Assembly: GCA_963704535.1 (NCBI GenBank)
Contig: OY969916.1
Coordinates: 10,974,001 to 11,038,000 of the forward strand
DNA length: 64,000 bases
Reading direction: 5' to 3'
From: G963704535 sp963704535
GTDB taxonomy: Bacteria > Chloroflexota > Chloroflexia > Chloroflexales > Roseiflexaceae
This document shows positions 27,457 through 35,259 of this stretch, one piece after another (within the stretch, counting starts at the first letter, position 1; each line of letters opens with the position of its first letter). The notes under the pieces are model-generated. The model searched no databases and was not told the origin of the DNA. It saw nothing but the letters and a program-made list of their open reading frames with translations. A program made the translations under genes and the position numbers.

Positions 27457-27882
27457 TCATCTCGTGAACAAGCAGAAAGGATGACCAGCCGGGTCCAGCA
27501 TCACCCGCAACTTGTCGTGCTCCCGGTCCTTGGGTTGGTGTGCCGCGACTTTTCCCCCCGCCGCGACGACGTAAGCGACAGCAGCTTCGAGATCTTCAAC
27601 CTCAATATCAAAGTGGAGCATCTTGGTCTGAGCGCCAGACTCTTCAGGCCAGACCGGAGGCTGATACCACTCCTCGGCTTGGAACGACAGTCCTGTGCCT
27701 CCTGCGGGATCGCGCAGCGCTACCCAGCCCGCACCGCCCTCACGAGTAGCGGGTGTGTCACGAGCAGCGACCTCCCAGCCCAGTAGCCGACTGTAGAACT
27801 CTGCCATCTGATCTGCGTCAGCGCAGTCGATACACACACTCGCCCATCGTAGGGACGGACGCGAAGCTTGTTTGTTCATCAA
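27457..27882 (-). CDS. VOC (glyoxalase/bleomycin resistance) superfamily protein
   Basis: 141 residues with two beta-alpha-beta-beta-beta modules: RWASVCIDCADADQMAEFYS and KMLHFDIEVEDLEAAVAYV, ending DPAGHPFCLF. The pattern fits the Glyoxalase_6-like group of single-domain proteins often carried as cassettes and of unknown substrate. The start overlaps the stop of the upstream gene by four bases. Confidence 0.8.
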   Translation of the reverse strand: MMNKQASRPSLRWASVCIDCADADQMAEFYSRLLGWEVAARDTPATREGGAGWVALRDPAGGTGLSFQAEEWYQPPVWPEESGAQTKMLHFDIEVEDLEAAVAYVVAAGGKVAAHQPKDREHDKLRVMLDPAGHPFCLFTR

Positions 27883-28358
27883 CTTGTGTTCTTCCCTTTC
27901 AGCGCTTCAATGCGGGTCTTCCAAGCCAGGGGCTCGGTCAGGTACCAGGCGATGGAGTTTGGCTGCCCATCTATGGCGAAGTGTACCTTCAACAGATCAT
28001 AGAGTGTTGCCTTGCCCAGGTGGCGTTTGGTAAATGTGACTTCGGTAATCGCGTCGAGGGGTACACACATCTCCGACTGGGGCAGGAACTGAAAGAAGTG
28101 CAACTGCTTTGGGGTGAGCACTAGGGCGCCATTGCCGCGGAGCTGCCAACGGCCAGTGGACTCGCGCCCGAAACAGTTCGCCTTCAGATCCTGCATGAGG
28201 ATCTCGTCCGGCTGGTAGTGAGCGGCGATCCGGGCTTCGAGTGGACCTTGCATGAAGCGGAAGACGCCTTTGGGGAGTACCACGGTAAAGAGGATGATTA
28301 GGAGGATGACGACTATAACCAGGCCAATGATGATCATGGTTCCTTGAAGCTCGATCAT
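27879..28358 (-). CDS. Single-pass membrane protein with PH/GRAM-like domain
   Basis: 159 residues from ATG 28358, chosen because GGAGG lies six bases upstream. One N-terminal membrane helix (MIIIGLVIVVILLIILFTVV) is followed by a beta-rich domain (GNGALVLTPKQLHFFQFLP, CVPLDAITEVTFTKRHLG, LLKVHF) of the kind found in bacterial PH-like proteins. The function is unknown. It is coupled to the VOC gene by a four-base overlap. Confidence 0.65.
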   Translation of the reverse strand: MIELQGTMIIIGLVIVVILLIILFTVVLPKGVFRFMQGPLEARIAAHYQPDEILMQDLKANCFGRESTGRWQLRGNGALVLTPKQLHFFQFLPQSEMCVPLDAITEVTFTKRHLGKATLYDLLKVHFAIDGQPNSIAWYLTEPLAWKTRIEALKGKNTS

Positions 28359-28382
28359 TGTAACCTCCAAGAGTGACCCGGT

Positions 28383-29033
28383 CTATTTGCGTTTCGTCAG
28401 AACAATATGTGTTGCCTTTGCCGTCTGAACGTGCTCTGTGAGCACGTAACCGAGCTTGAGCGTGTCGATGCCTGATAACAGCGATTCACCCGAACCGAGC
28501 ATAATCGGCGCGATAGCAAGGTGCATCTGGTCAATCAGCCCTGCCTGGAGGTATTGACGGATTGCCGCCACGCCACCAGTCAGTCGAATATCTTTGCCAT
28601 TCGCCGCTTCGGTGGCGCGTTTGAGTGCGGCATGAATGCCATCGGTCACGAAATGGTATGTGGTGCCCCCGTCCATCGTAATCGACGCACGCGGATAGTG
28701 GGTGAGCACGAACACAGGCCCGTGATAGGGCGGGTCATCACCCCACCAACCCTTCCATGTGTCATCGATCCAGTCCCCGCCTTGCGGTGGCCCAAACATG
28801 TTGCGACCCATAATAAATGCGCCGAGATTCTCTGCGCCGCGCGCAGCGAAATCATCGTCGACCCCGGTCTCACCTCCATCCTGGCCAGCTACTTGGTGAA
28901 AGGAGCGCGTCACAACGAACCAATCGTGTAAGGATTCCCCGCCGACGCCGAGCGGGGTATCGAAACTCTGATTCGGACCGGCACCGTATCCGTCGAGCGA
29001 AATTGAAAAGAAATCCACGCGTAGTTTTGTCAT
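28383..29033 (-). CDS. Dihydrofolate-reductase-like (RibD C-terminal domain) protein
   Basis: 216 residues. Blocks of the RibD_C/YyaP-like family: VDFFSISLDGYGAG, FIMGRNMFGP, PVFVLTHYPRASITMDGGTTYHFV, DIRLTGGVAAIRQYLQAGLIDQMHLAIAPIMLGSGESLL. Members bind NADPH but their substrates are mostly unknown; they are common mobile-cassette cargo. ATG 29033 has AAGGTGAG upstream. It is the first gene downstream of the attC site, in cassette orientation. Confidence 0.85.
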   Translation of the reverse strand: MTKLRVDFFSISLDGYGAGPNQSFDTPLGVGGESLHDWFVVTRSFHQVAGQDGGETGVDDDFAARGAENLGAFIMGRNMFGPPQGGDWIDDTWKGWWGDDPPYHGPVFVLTHYPRASITMDGGTTYHFVTDGIHAALKRATEAANGKDIRLTGGVAAIRQYLQAGLIDQMHLAIAPIMLGSGESLLSGIDTLKLGYVLTEHVQTAKATHIVLTKRK

Positions 29034-29103
29034 GGTTGGCTCACCTTTCGAATAACGATACCCGTTGGCATCTCTAGAGTGTGATAGTGCCACCGACAGG
29101 AGC

Positions 29104-29225
29104 ACCCAACGGTAGAGTTCAGCGGCGCGCCGTCGAGATCGCGAAGGCAGTTGGCACGAAACCAGTTGCTAAAATGCCAGCGATCTTGGGGCACGAAGCG
29201 CGTCCACTGCAACGACTGGTTGGGC
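29104..29225 (-). other. Integron attC recombination site
   Basis: On the minus strand it opens with R'' GCCCAAC, then CAGTCGTTGCAGTGGACGCGC (L'' side), a 60-base centre, then GCGCGCCGCTGAACTCTACC (L' side) and R' GTTGGGT. R'' fits RYYYAAC and R' fits GTTRRRY. The L''/L' arms pair with one unpaired G (TTGCAG against CTGAA), the extrahelical base typical of attC. It lies 62 bases after the acetyltransferase stop, where a cassette attC belongs. Confidence 0.8.
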
Positions 29226-29286
29226 GGCGCTCCAGGCGTGTTCTGCATAATAGTCACTTAAAACGTGGATGGAATTATGCAACAAC

Positions 29287-29814
29287 TCACGTAGGATGAT
29301 ATTCGTCTCTGCATATCTGCCATCGCCATATCTTGCCTTCTTCCGAATCATCCACCTCGGCAATGAACTTCATTCCCACTTTCTGCAACAAGCGATTCGA
29401 GGCGTTTATCTCGGCCAAGGTGTGCGCTATGACAGTGCGTACCTCCTCGTGAGCGAACGCATAATCGATCATCGCTTGTGCCGCCTCAGTTGCAAATCCG
29501 CAGTTCCAATATTCGGAAGCAATTTCATATCCGATCTCTATAGTACCCAACTCATCAGGTTCGCCTTTGAAACCGCCGTTGCCGACCAGCACTCTGTCTT
29601 TCGCATGAATAAAGAAGTATCCGTGCCAGTCAGGTGGAGATTGCTTGGATTCGCGAGATTCGTCGGCCGGGAGGGAAAATGCTTCCGGGAAGTTAGGCCA
29701 GCTATCAGGCACACTAACATGTAAAATCGCTGCAAGGTCGCTCTTATTGTGCAAGAGAGCTTCTACGTGGATCTGTTCGATGGGGAACAGTTGAAGATTG
29801 TTCGTCTTAATCAT
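29287..29814 (-). CDS. GNAT family acetyltransferase (cassette gene)
   Basis: 175 residues, ATG 29814 behind AAGGAAGG. GNAT blocks: GTIEIGYEIASEYWNCGFATEAAQAMIDYAF (motif A with acetyl-CoA loop WxxGxATEA), then AEINASNRLLQKVGMKF. It resembles RimJ/RimL-type or antibiotic/protein acetyltransferases; the acceptor is unknown. The attC site sits just after its stop, so gene plus attC form one integron cassette. GC content is lower than in surrounding core genes. Confidence 0.85.
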   Translation of the reverse strand: MIKTNNLQLFPIEQIHVEALLHNKSDLAAILHVSVPDSWPNFPEAFSLPADESRESKQSPPDWHGYFFIHAKDRVLVGNGGFKGEPDELGTIEIGYEIASEYWNCGFATEAAQAMIDYAFAHEEVRTVIAHTLAEINASNRLLQKVGMKFIAEVDDSEEGKIWRWQICRDEYHPT

Positions 29815-29891
29815 ACTTCCTTCCTTGTTGACTGATATGTCATCGCAAGCGGCTTGAGATTCAGAGTTCGAAGCCATCCGCCCAATGACCT

Positions 29892-30095
29892 GCGCATCAG
29901 TCGCCGCGAGCGCGAGTAGCACGTTCTAAAAAAGCCAGAATCTCGCGCGCGAAGCGGTCGGGCTGCACGCGTGTGTTCGGCGGCACATCGGATAAGGTTT
30001 GCGAGAACTCCAGTCACATTCGGATATCAGTATCGCCAGGGGGGTGTGGTGGGTATGGTCGATCACATCAGCAAATTGCGGATCGGGCTTCGCCC
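29892..30095 (-). pseudogene. Remnant of an alpha/beta hydrolase C-terminus
   Basis: Two frames give DVIDHTHHTPLAIL and then, after a break near 30015, EFSQTLSDVPPN and QPDRFAREILAFLERATR before a stop. This looks like the last 60 residues of an alpha/beta hydrolase, with no upstream part before the acetyltransferase stop at 30105. Judged from short matches only, so uncertain. Confidence 0.35.
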
Positions 30096-30104
30096 TCAGC
30101 CAGC

Positions 30105-30677
30105 TTACAGATGTGATTGCAATAGCTCCCACTCCCGCCTGAGCAGCCCATACACCGAGTCATCGGACACCTCGCCATTCACGATGCAATCTTCACGCAG
30201 CGTGCCTTCGCGTACAAAGCCGAGTTTTTCCAGTACGCGCTCTGATGCTCTGTTGCGGGTATCTGCCCCGGACTGAACACGGTTCAGATTCAGTGTGTCG
30301 AATGCCCACTGCAACACGGCGCCTGCGGCTTCGGTGGCAAAGCCTTGGCCCCACGCCTTATCGTCAAGACAGTAACCAATCATCGCACTGCGATAGTCTG
30401 GGTCCCATTTCATAAAAGAGCACCAGCCGATGAACACCCCGTCGGCGGTACGTTCGATGGCCAGCCGCACGCCGCTGCCTTCCTGCTCCATCTCTTTGCA
30501 ACGTGCGATGAAGCGATCTGCTTGTGTGCGCTCGCTCCAGGGCGGTGCATCCCAGTAGCGCAACACGTATGCGTTACTCATCAGCGTATAGATTGCGTCT
30601 GTGTCGCCTTCCGTGAAAGGACGCAAAAGGAGACGAGCGGTGTGCAGTGTCGGGGTCGTCAAGGACATATTCATCAT
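30105..30677 (-). CDS. GNAT family acetyltransferase (RimJ/RimL type)
   Basis: 190 residues: LHTARLLLRPFTEGDTDAIY at the N-terminus, SAMIGYCLDDKAWGQGFATEA (motif A) and NLNRVQSGADTRNRASERVL with KLGFVREGTLRE. This is the ribosomal-protein-alanine acetyltransferase-like family. The exact start is uncertain between residues 1, 2 and 4 (MMNMSLTT). It precedes the hydrolase remnant and the other GNAT gene in the same direction. No attC was found just after it. Confidence 0.85.
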   Translation of the reverse strand: MMNMSLTTPTLHTARLLLRPFTEGDTDAIYTLMSNAYVLRYWDAPPWSERTQADRFIARCKEMEQEGSGVRLAIERTADGVFIGWCSFMKWDPDYRSAMIGYCLDDKAWGQGFATEAAGAVLQWAFDTLNLNRVQSGADTRNRASERVLEKLGFVREGTLREDCIVNGEVSDDSVYGLLRREWELLQSHL

Positions 30678-30705
30678 TGTTTGTCACCTCATCGAAAACG
30701 CGGCT

Positions 30706-30755
30706 CTATCTGACAATTCGGTTTCCTGCTGCGGTAAAACCGAATTGTCAGATAG
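30706..30755. repeat. Perfect 19-base hairpin upstream of the acetyltransferase
   Basis: CTATCTGACAATTCGGTTT and its exact complement flank a 12-base loop. It lies 29 bases upstream of the acetyltransferase start. It may be an operator or transcript hairpin, or the trace of a small element. Confidence 0.75.
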
Positions 30756-31109
30756 GTACTTTAAGCATCGGGAAGGGCTGTACAGTCTATTCCTTCGCCC
30801 ATGATAGCACCGAGGTCAAGGAGAATCCGAGACTATCAGGGCGTCATTGACTCTCAGCCTCAAGTATCCTCGTAGACAAACAAGAAATCTTCGTAACAGT
30901 TTTCTTCTCTTTGCCTTCGCGCCCTTCCCAATCTTCGCGGTCTTCGCGGTCAAGCCCACGGACCTATGGATGCTGCTCTATACTCGCAGGTCAATTTCTC
31001 CTCATGGTCCTACTGCACCCCCGTACCAATGGCCTATAGTCAGCCGCCGCCCGGCTCCCTATACTCCAGAGTGGTTTCATCTGTCTGGAACTTTTCGGAG
31101 CGATCGGTC
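30756..31109. other. Intergenic region with an R6-type repeat half
   Basis: No supported gene. Positions 30875-30960 hold 'cttcgcgcccttcccaatcttcgcggtcttcgcggtc', one arm of the R6 family. The frame of the downstream gene is open here but lacks a ribosome site. Confidence 0.5.
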
Positions 31110-33809
31110 ATGCGGATGGCTCAGAAATGGTGCGCGGGCCTGATCGTGCTGGCGGTCGTCCTTGGGCTGGCGCCGCGTCCGTCCGAGGCGGCGCAAGCCT
31201 TGCCGCCGCTGGTGTTCGTGGCGCGCGGTCGCCTGGCGAGTAGGGACTACCTGTTCACCCGCGAGCGCGGCCCGGCCGGGCAGCTCACCAGCGGGCTCAG
31301 TAAGTTCGCGCCCGGCTCGAAGCTGCTGATCAGGACCCCCGAGGGCGTTCTGCTGGTGCTGATGGATACCAGCCGTCCGCCCGGCGACCCGCTCAACCCA
31401 TTCGGCCTGCGCGACCTGCAATCGCCCGATGTGTCGTTCGACGCCAGGCGGATCGTCTTCGCCGGCACCAGCGGGCCGTACCTGTTCCGCGACCGCGCCT
31501 ACGCCCGCCCGCGCTTCTCCTGGCGGCTCTACGAGATCGGCGTCGACGGCTCCGCGCCGCGCCAGCTCACCCGCACCGACCGCGACATCAGCATCCCCGG
31601 CGCCGACGCGGCCGACACGCTCGGCAACGCCGAGGTCTACAGCTCCTACGATGATCTGTTCCCGGCCTACCTGGCCGACGGGCGGATCGTCTTCAGCTCC
31701 TCGCGCTACCCCAGCCGCTCGCACTACGACGGTCGCCCGACATTCAACCTGTATGTGATCGACGGCAATGGCGGCGGGCTGCACCGGATCACGACCGAGC
31801 GCGGCGGGGCGCTGCACCCGACCCCGCTGCCCGACGGCCGCATCCTGTGGAGCCGCTGGTGGGTCAACTTCAACCAGCCCAGCGACACCACGATCTACAG
31901 CCGGATCGACAACCGCGCCGGCGGCGAGCCGGCCCGCGACGCCAACGGCAACCTGGTGCTGGACGCGCGCGGCAACCCGGTGATCGGCTACCGGCTCCCT
32001 GACAACACGCTGGTTTACTCGAACACCAACACGACCTTCACCCCGGCGCGCGGCCGCCTGCCCGACGGCGCCTTGATCCGCAACCCGCCCAATACCTGGC
32101 ACCTGATGACTGTCGATCCCGACGGCACCAACCTGCAACGCTACGCTTGGACACCGCGCTACGCCTACCACCTGACGACCGACAGCGGCCAGGACAGCTT
32201 CAACGCGGCCCAGCCGGCGCTGGTGATCTCGGGCACCGAGACACTGGTGGCCTACACGACCCAGAGCGATGGGACGATGGCCCATACGACCTTGAACACC
32301 GGCATCCGGCTGGCCTATCCTGGGATCGACCAAGCCTACCGAAATACGACCGAGTCGATCGCCGGCTACCGCTGGGATGGCGGGCCGGCCGCCCCGCCCT
32401 TTGCCCTGCACCCGGCCGGCTTGCCCGATGGGCGCATTCTGTTCTCCCAGACCTTCACCGGCACTAACGCCCCGCTGACCGGCCAGTACACCTTCACCCA
32501 GAATGGTCGGACGTTCAAGCTCCCGCTCCAGAGTTCATCGCTGCGCTACGAGCTGCACACGATCCGCCCTGGCCAGGCCAACTCGGCCCCGGTGCCGCTG
32601 GCCGCCGACATCGGCGCCGATGCAATGGACGCAAAACCGATCGTCGTGCGGCCGGTCGGGCGGGCGGCGGGCCAGTGGCGCATCCTGGCCGACCGGGTGG
32701 CCGCGCCGGTGAGCGACGATCCGCCGCTGAGCAATATTCCGCGCGGGCTGTTCGATACCTACGGCCAGCCGGCTTACACCTGGAGTGCCCGCACGATTGA
32801 GCAGGTTGCACTGGCGATCCTGCACAACCCAAACGTGTACGCCAACCCGCCGCTGGACCTGCCCTACGCCAATAACTCGCCGCCGGTCGGCAGCGTGGCG
32901 TTCGCTGACATCTACATCGACGCCAACCAGTTCACCGGCGCGCGCTACAACGCGCCGCAACCGGATGATCAGGTGCGCGCCGTCAAGTGGACCACGGTTC
33001 CGGTCGATGCGCGGGGTGCGTTTGCCGTGGCGGTGCCAGCCGACACGCCAGTGTTTATTGTGTTGCGCGACAAGGCCGGGCGGGTGGTGCGCGGCGGCAA
33101 CCGCAGCGCGGTCGCGGCGGCGCAGGGCAACGCCCCCGGCCGGGCCGGCCAGGTCGTGACCTGCGTCGGCTGCCATATGGGCCATGTCAGCGGCTCGCTC
33201 AACTCGGTCACGCCGCTGGCCCAGCTTGGCTGGACCAATGTCGCCCCGGCGGCGACCGTCACCGCGACGTCGGAGTGGGCCAACGGCGGCGACCCCTACT
33301 ACCATGGACGAGCCACGCACCTGACCGATCGGCGCAACTATGTCCCGACGTATGGCGAGCCGGCCAACCGGCCATACCAGGACCGCACACTCCCGTGGAT
33401 CGCCGCTGCGGGCCAGGGCGCCGGCCAGGCCCTGCGGCTCGACTGGGCGCTGCCGATCGCTATGCTCGACGTTCGGCTGGTGGGCGCCGAGCCGGGCCAG
33501 GCCGGGTTCAGCGCCGACTACCGAGTCAGCGGCGAGCTGCGCTTCTTCCTCGGTGGGGTCGAGATCGATGGGGCGCGGCGGCAGATCGACGCGGTCGCGC
33601 CACTGGGCGCGGGCGGGACGACCGTGCGCCTGCCCAAGCCGGTCGCCGCCGACCGGATCGTCTTCACCATCACCGGGATCACGGGCCGGCGCTACGGCGC
33701 TGCGGCGCCGGCGGCGCTGGCCGAGATCGAGGTGGTCGGGCAGGGCGCGACGCCGGCCGCACTGGCGCGCCGGCCGGAAGTGCTGAATCTGCCGGTGGTC
33801 GCGCGGTAG
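31110..33809 (+). CDS. Secreted beta-propeller/c-type cytochrome protein (hydrazine synthase alpha-like)
   Basis: 899 residues from ATG 31110. A signal peptide is visible (WCAGLIVLAVVLGLAPRPSEA). The first 450 residues carry TolB-like propeller repeats (FSWRLYEIGVDGSAPRQLTR, FNLYVIDGNGGGLHRIT, WHLMTVDPDGTNLQRY) and the DGRIVFSSSR / DGRILWSRW words of the hydrazine-synthase alpha-subunit family. A single c-heme motif CVGCH is at residues 685-689. The C-terminal 190 residues form a beta-sandwich reminiscent of discoidin domains. It is probably an extracytoplasmic haem protein. The family is much wider than anammox bacteria, so hydrazine chemistry must not be assumed. Confidence 0.75.
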   Translation: MRMAQKWCAGLIVLAVVLGLAPRPSEAAQALPPLVFVARGRLASRDYLFTRERGPAGQLTSGLSKFAPGSKLLIRTPEGVLLVLMDTSRPPGDPLNPFGLRDLQSPDVSFDARRIVFAGTSGPYLFRDRAYARPRFSWRLYEIGVDGSAPRQLTRTDRDISIPGADAADTLGNAEVYSSYDDLFPAYLADGRIVFSSSRYPSRSHYDGRPTFNLYVIDGNGGGLHRITTERGGALHPTPLPDGRILWSRWWVNFNQPSDTTIYSRIDNRAGGEPARDANGNLVLDARGNPVIGYRLPDNTLVYSNTNTTFTPARGRLPDGALIRNPPNTWHLMTVDPDGTNLQRYAWTPRYAYHLTTDSGQDSFNAAQPALVISGTETLVAYTTQSDGTMAHTTLNTGIRLAYPGIDQAYRNTTESIAGYRWDGGPAAPPFALHPAGLPDGRILFSQTFTGTNAPLTGQYTFTQNGRTFKLPLQSSSLRYELHTIRPGQANSAPVPLAADIGADAMDAKPIVVRPVGRAAGQWRILADRVAAPVSDDPPLSNIPRGLFDTYGQPAYTWSARTIEQVALAILHNPNVYANPPLDLPYANNSPPVGSVAFADIYIDANQFTGARYNAPQPDDQVRAVKWTTVPVDARGAFAVAVPADTPVFIVLRDKAGRVVRGGNRSAVAAAQGNAPGRAGQVVTCVGCHMGHVSGSLNSVTPLAQLGWTNVAPAATVTATSEWANGGDPYYHGRATHLTDRRNYVPTYGEPANRPYQDRTLPWIAAAGQGAGQALRLDWALPIAMLDVRLVGAEPGQAGFSADYRVSGELRFFLGGVEIDGARRQIDAVAPLGAGGTTVRLPKPVAADRIVFTITGITGRRYGAAAPAALAEIEVVGQGATPAALARRPEVLNLPVVAR

Positions 33810-33823
33810 AAACGATCAAATAA

Positions 33824-33885
33824 CGTGAAAAAGGGGGAGTTTGAGGGGCCGCCCCTCAAGAATTCCCTATCCACCACGGATCGTA
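33824..33885. repeat. R1 repeat copy
   Basis: AAAAAGGGGGAGTTTGAGGG, GCCGCCCCTC, AAGAATTCCCTATCCACCAC. It ends 20 bases before the next gene. Confidence 0.85.
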
Positions 33886-33904
33886 GACGAGCCAGGAGAG
33901 ACCA

Positions 33905-35164
33905 ATGAGCGACAGCCAGACCAATGAGAATCTTCAGGCCGAGAATAGCGAGCTACGCCGGCGTGTCGCCGACCTGGAACGTGAGCTGACCAGCGTGCGT
34001 GAGCAATTGGGGACCTTCCAGCGGATCGCCGATGCTACGCCGGAGGTGATCTATATCTTCGACCTGAACGCGCAGCGCTATTTATATGCCAACCGTGAGG
34101 TCGTAACAACGCTTGGTTACGATCCGAACGAGGTTCAGACAAGCGGGGATGTGGTGGATATTATGCACCCTGACGACGCCGCACATTTGCCGGAGCACCT
34201 CCGGCACGTGATGCGGGCCAGGGACGGCGAGGTGATCGAGAACGAGTACCGGATGCGCCACGCCGACGGCGAATGGCGCTGGTTCGCCGGGCGCGATATT
34301 GTCTTTGCGCGCGACACCGATGGGCGCCCGATACAGCTGCTGGGGACCGCCCAGGATGTCACTCCCCGCAAGCAGACCGAGGAGCGGTTGCGGTTGTTCG
34401 AGGCAGTGGTCGAGAATGCGATCGACGGCGTGGCGGTCTCCAACACCGCCGGCCAACTGCTGTACGCCAACCCGGCGCTGCTGGCGATGAACGGGCTGCG
34501 CTCGCTCGACGAGTACCTGCAACACCAGGCCTCCGACTTCATCGACCCAACCGAGTTGGAGGCGTACCGCAGCCAGGTGCAGGTCGGGATGCGGGACCAT
34601 GGGCGCTGGCAAGGGCACAGCCTGGCGCGCCGCGTCGACGGCACACGCTGGCGGGCGTTCAACTCGGTCTTCCAGATCGTCGATGAGGATGGGCAGACGA
34701 TCGGCCAGGCGGCGATCACCCGCGATGTGACCGAGGAGCAGCGGGCCGAGCAAGAGCGCCAGGCCCTCCAGGAGCAGGTCATCCAGGCGCAGCGCGGCCT
34801 GCTGCGAGAGCTTTCCACGCCGCTGGTGCCAATCGCCGAGGGAGTCGTGGCGATGCCGCTGATCGGCACGATCGACGACGCGCGGGCGCAGCAGATCATG
34901 GAGACACTGCTGGAGGGTATCGGCGCGCACCAGGCCGAAACGGCGATCCTCGACATCACCGGCGTGCGGGTGGTCGATACCCAGGTGGCGAGCGCCCTGC
35001 TGCGAACGGCCAAGGCGGTGCAGTTGCTGGGCGCGCAGGTGGTGCTGACGGGGATCAGCGCCGAGGTGGCGCAGGCGCTGGTCCACTTGGAGACCGAGAT
35101 GCGCGGCGTGGTCACGCGCAGCAATCTCCAAAGCGGGATCGCCTACGCGCTGGGGCGCGGGTAG
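33905..35164 (+). CDS. PAS-PAS-STAS regulator (RsbR-like)
   Basis: 419 residues. A short coiled coil (ENSELRRRVADLERELTSVREQ) precedes a PAS domain with PAC motif (IADATPEVIYIFDL ... EYRMRHADGEWRWFAGRDI), then a second PAS (ENAIDGVAVSNTAGQLLYAN). The C-terminal STAS domain reads LVPIAEGVVAMPLIGTIDDARAQQI and ILDITGVRVVDTQVASALLR, with a threonine in DITGV where RsbR/RsbS proteins are phosphorylated. It likely senses a ligand and works through a stressosome-type partner switch; no kinase partner is adjacent. The start ATG has GGAG upstream at 33893-33896. Confidence 0.88.
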   Translation: MSDSQTNENLQAENSELRRRVADLERELTSVREQLGTFQRIADATPEVIYIFDLNAQRYLYANREVVTTLGYDPNEVQTSGDVVDIMHPDDAAHLPEHLRHVMRARDGEVIENEYRMRHADGEWRWFAGRDIVFARDTDGRPIQLLGTAQDVTPRKQTEERLRLFEAVVENAIDGVAVSNTAGQLLYANPALLAMNGLRSLDEYLQHQASDFIDPTELEAYRSQVQVGMRDHGRWQGHSLARRVDGTRWRAFNSVFQIVDEDGQTIGQAAITRDVTEEQRAEQERQALQEQVIQAQRGLLRELSTPLVPIAEGVVAMPLIGTIDDARAQQIMETLLEGIGAHQAETAILDITGVRVVDTQVASALLRTAKAVQLLGAQVVLTGISAEVAQALVHLETEMRGVVTRSNLQSGIAYALGRG

Positions 35165-35185
35165 CGCCGGGCTGAAGACGAGCTA

Positions 35186-35252
35186 AGAGGCTGTTTGAAA
35201 AGGGGGAGTTTGAGGGGGCCGCCCCTCAAACTCCCCCTTTCCATCACGAATG
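35186..35252. repeat. R1 repeat copy
   Basis: AAGAGGCTGTTTGAAAAGGG, GAGTTTGAGGG, GCCGCCCCTCAAACTCCCCC. It lies just left of the IS110 element. Confidence 0.85.
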
Positions 35253-35259
35253 CTCCATA

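Noticed and set aside
29900..29985. A second attC site in the hydrolase remnant (GCCGAACACACGCGTGCAGC)
   Set aside because: It resembles the start of an attC, but no matching R' (GTTRRRY) with pairing arms follows at the right distance, and the sequence reads well as an alpha/beta hydrolase C-terminus.
31077..32411. Long minus-strand open frame opposite the hydrazine-synthase-alpha-like gene
   Set aside because: High GC produces long antisense frames; the plus-strand protein has a signal peptide, family words and a CxxCH.
31110..33809. Evidence for anammox metabolism
   Set aside because: Only an alpha-subunit-like protein is present, without the beta and gamma subunits, and the family is widespread outside anammox bacteria.
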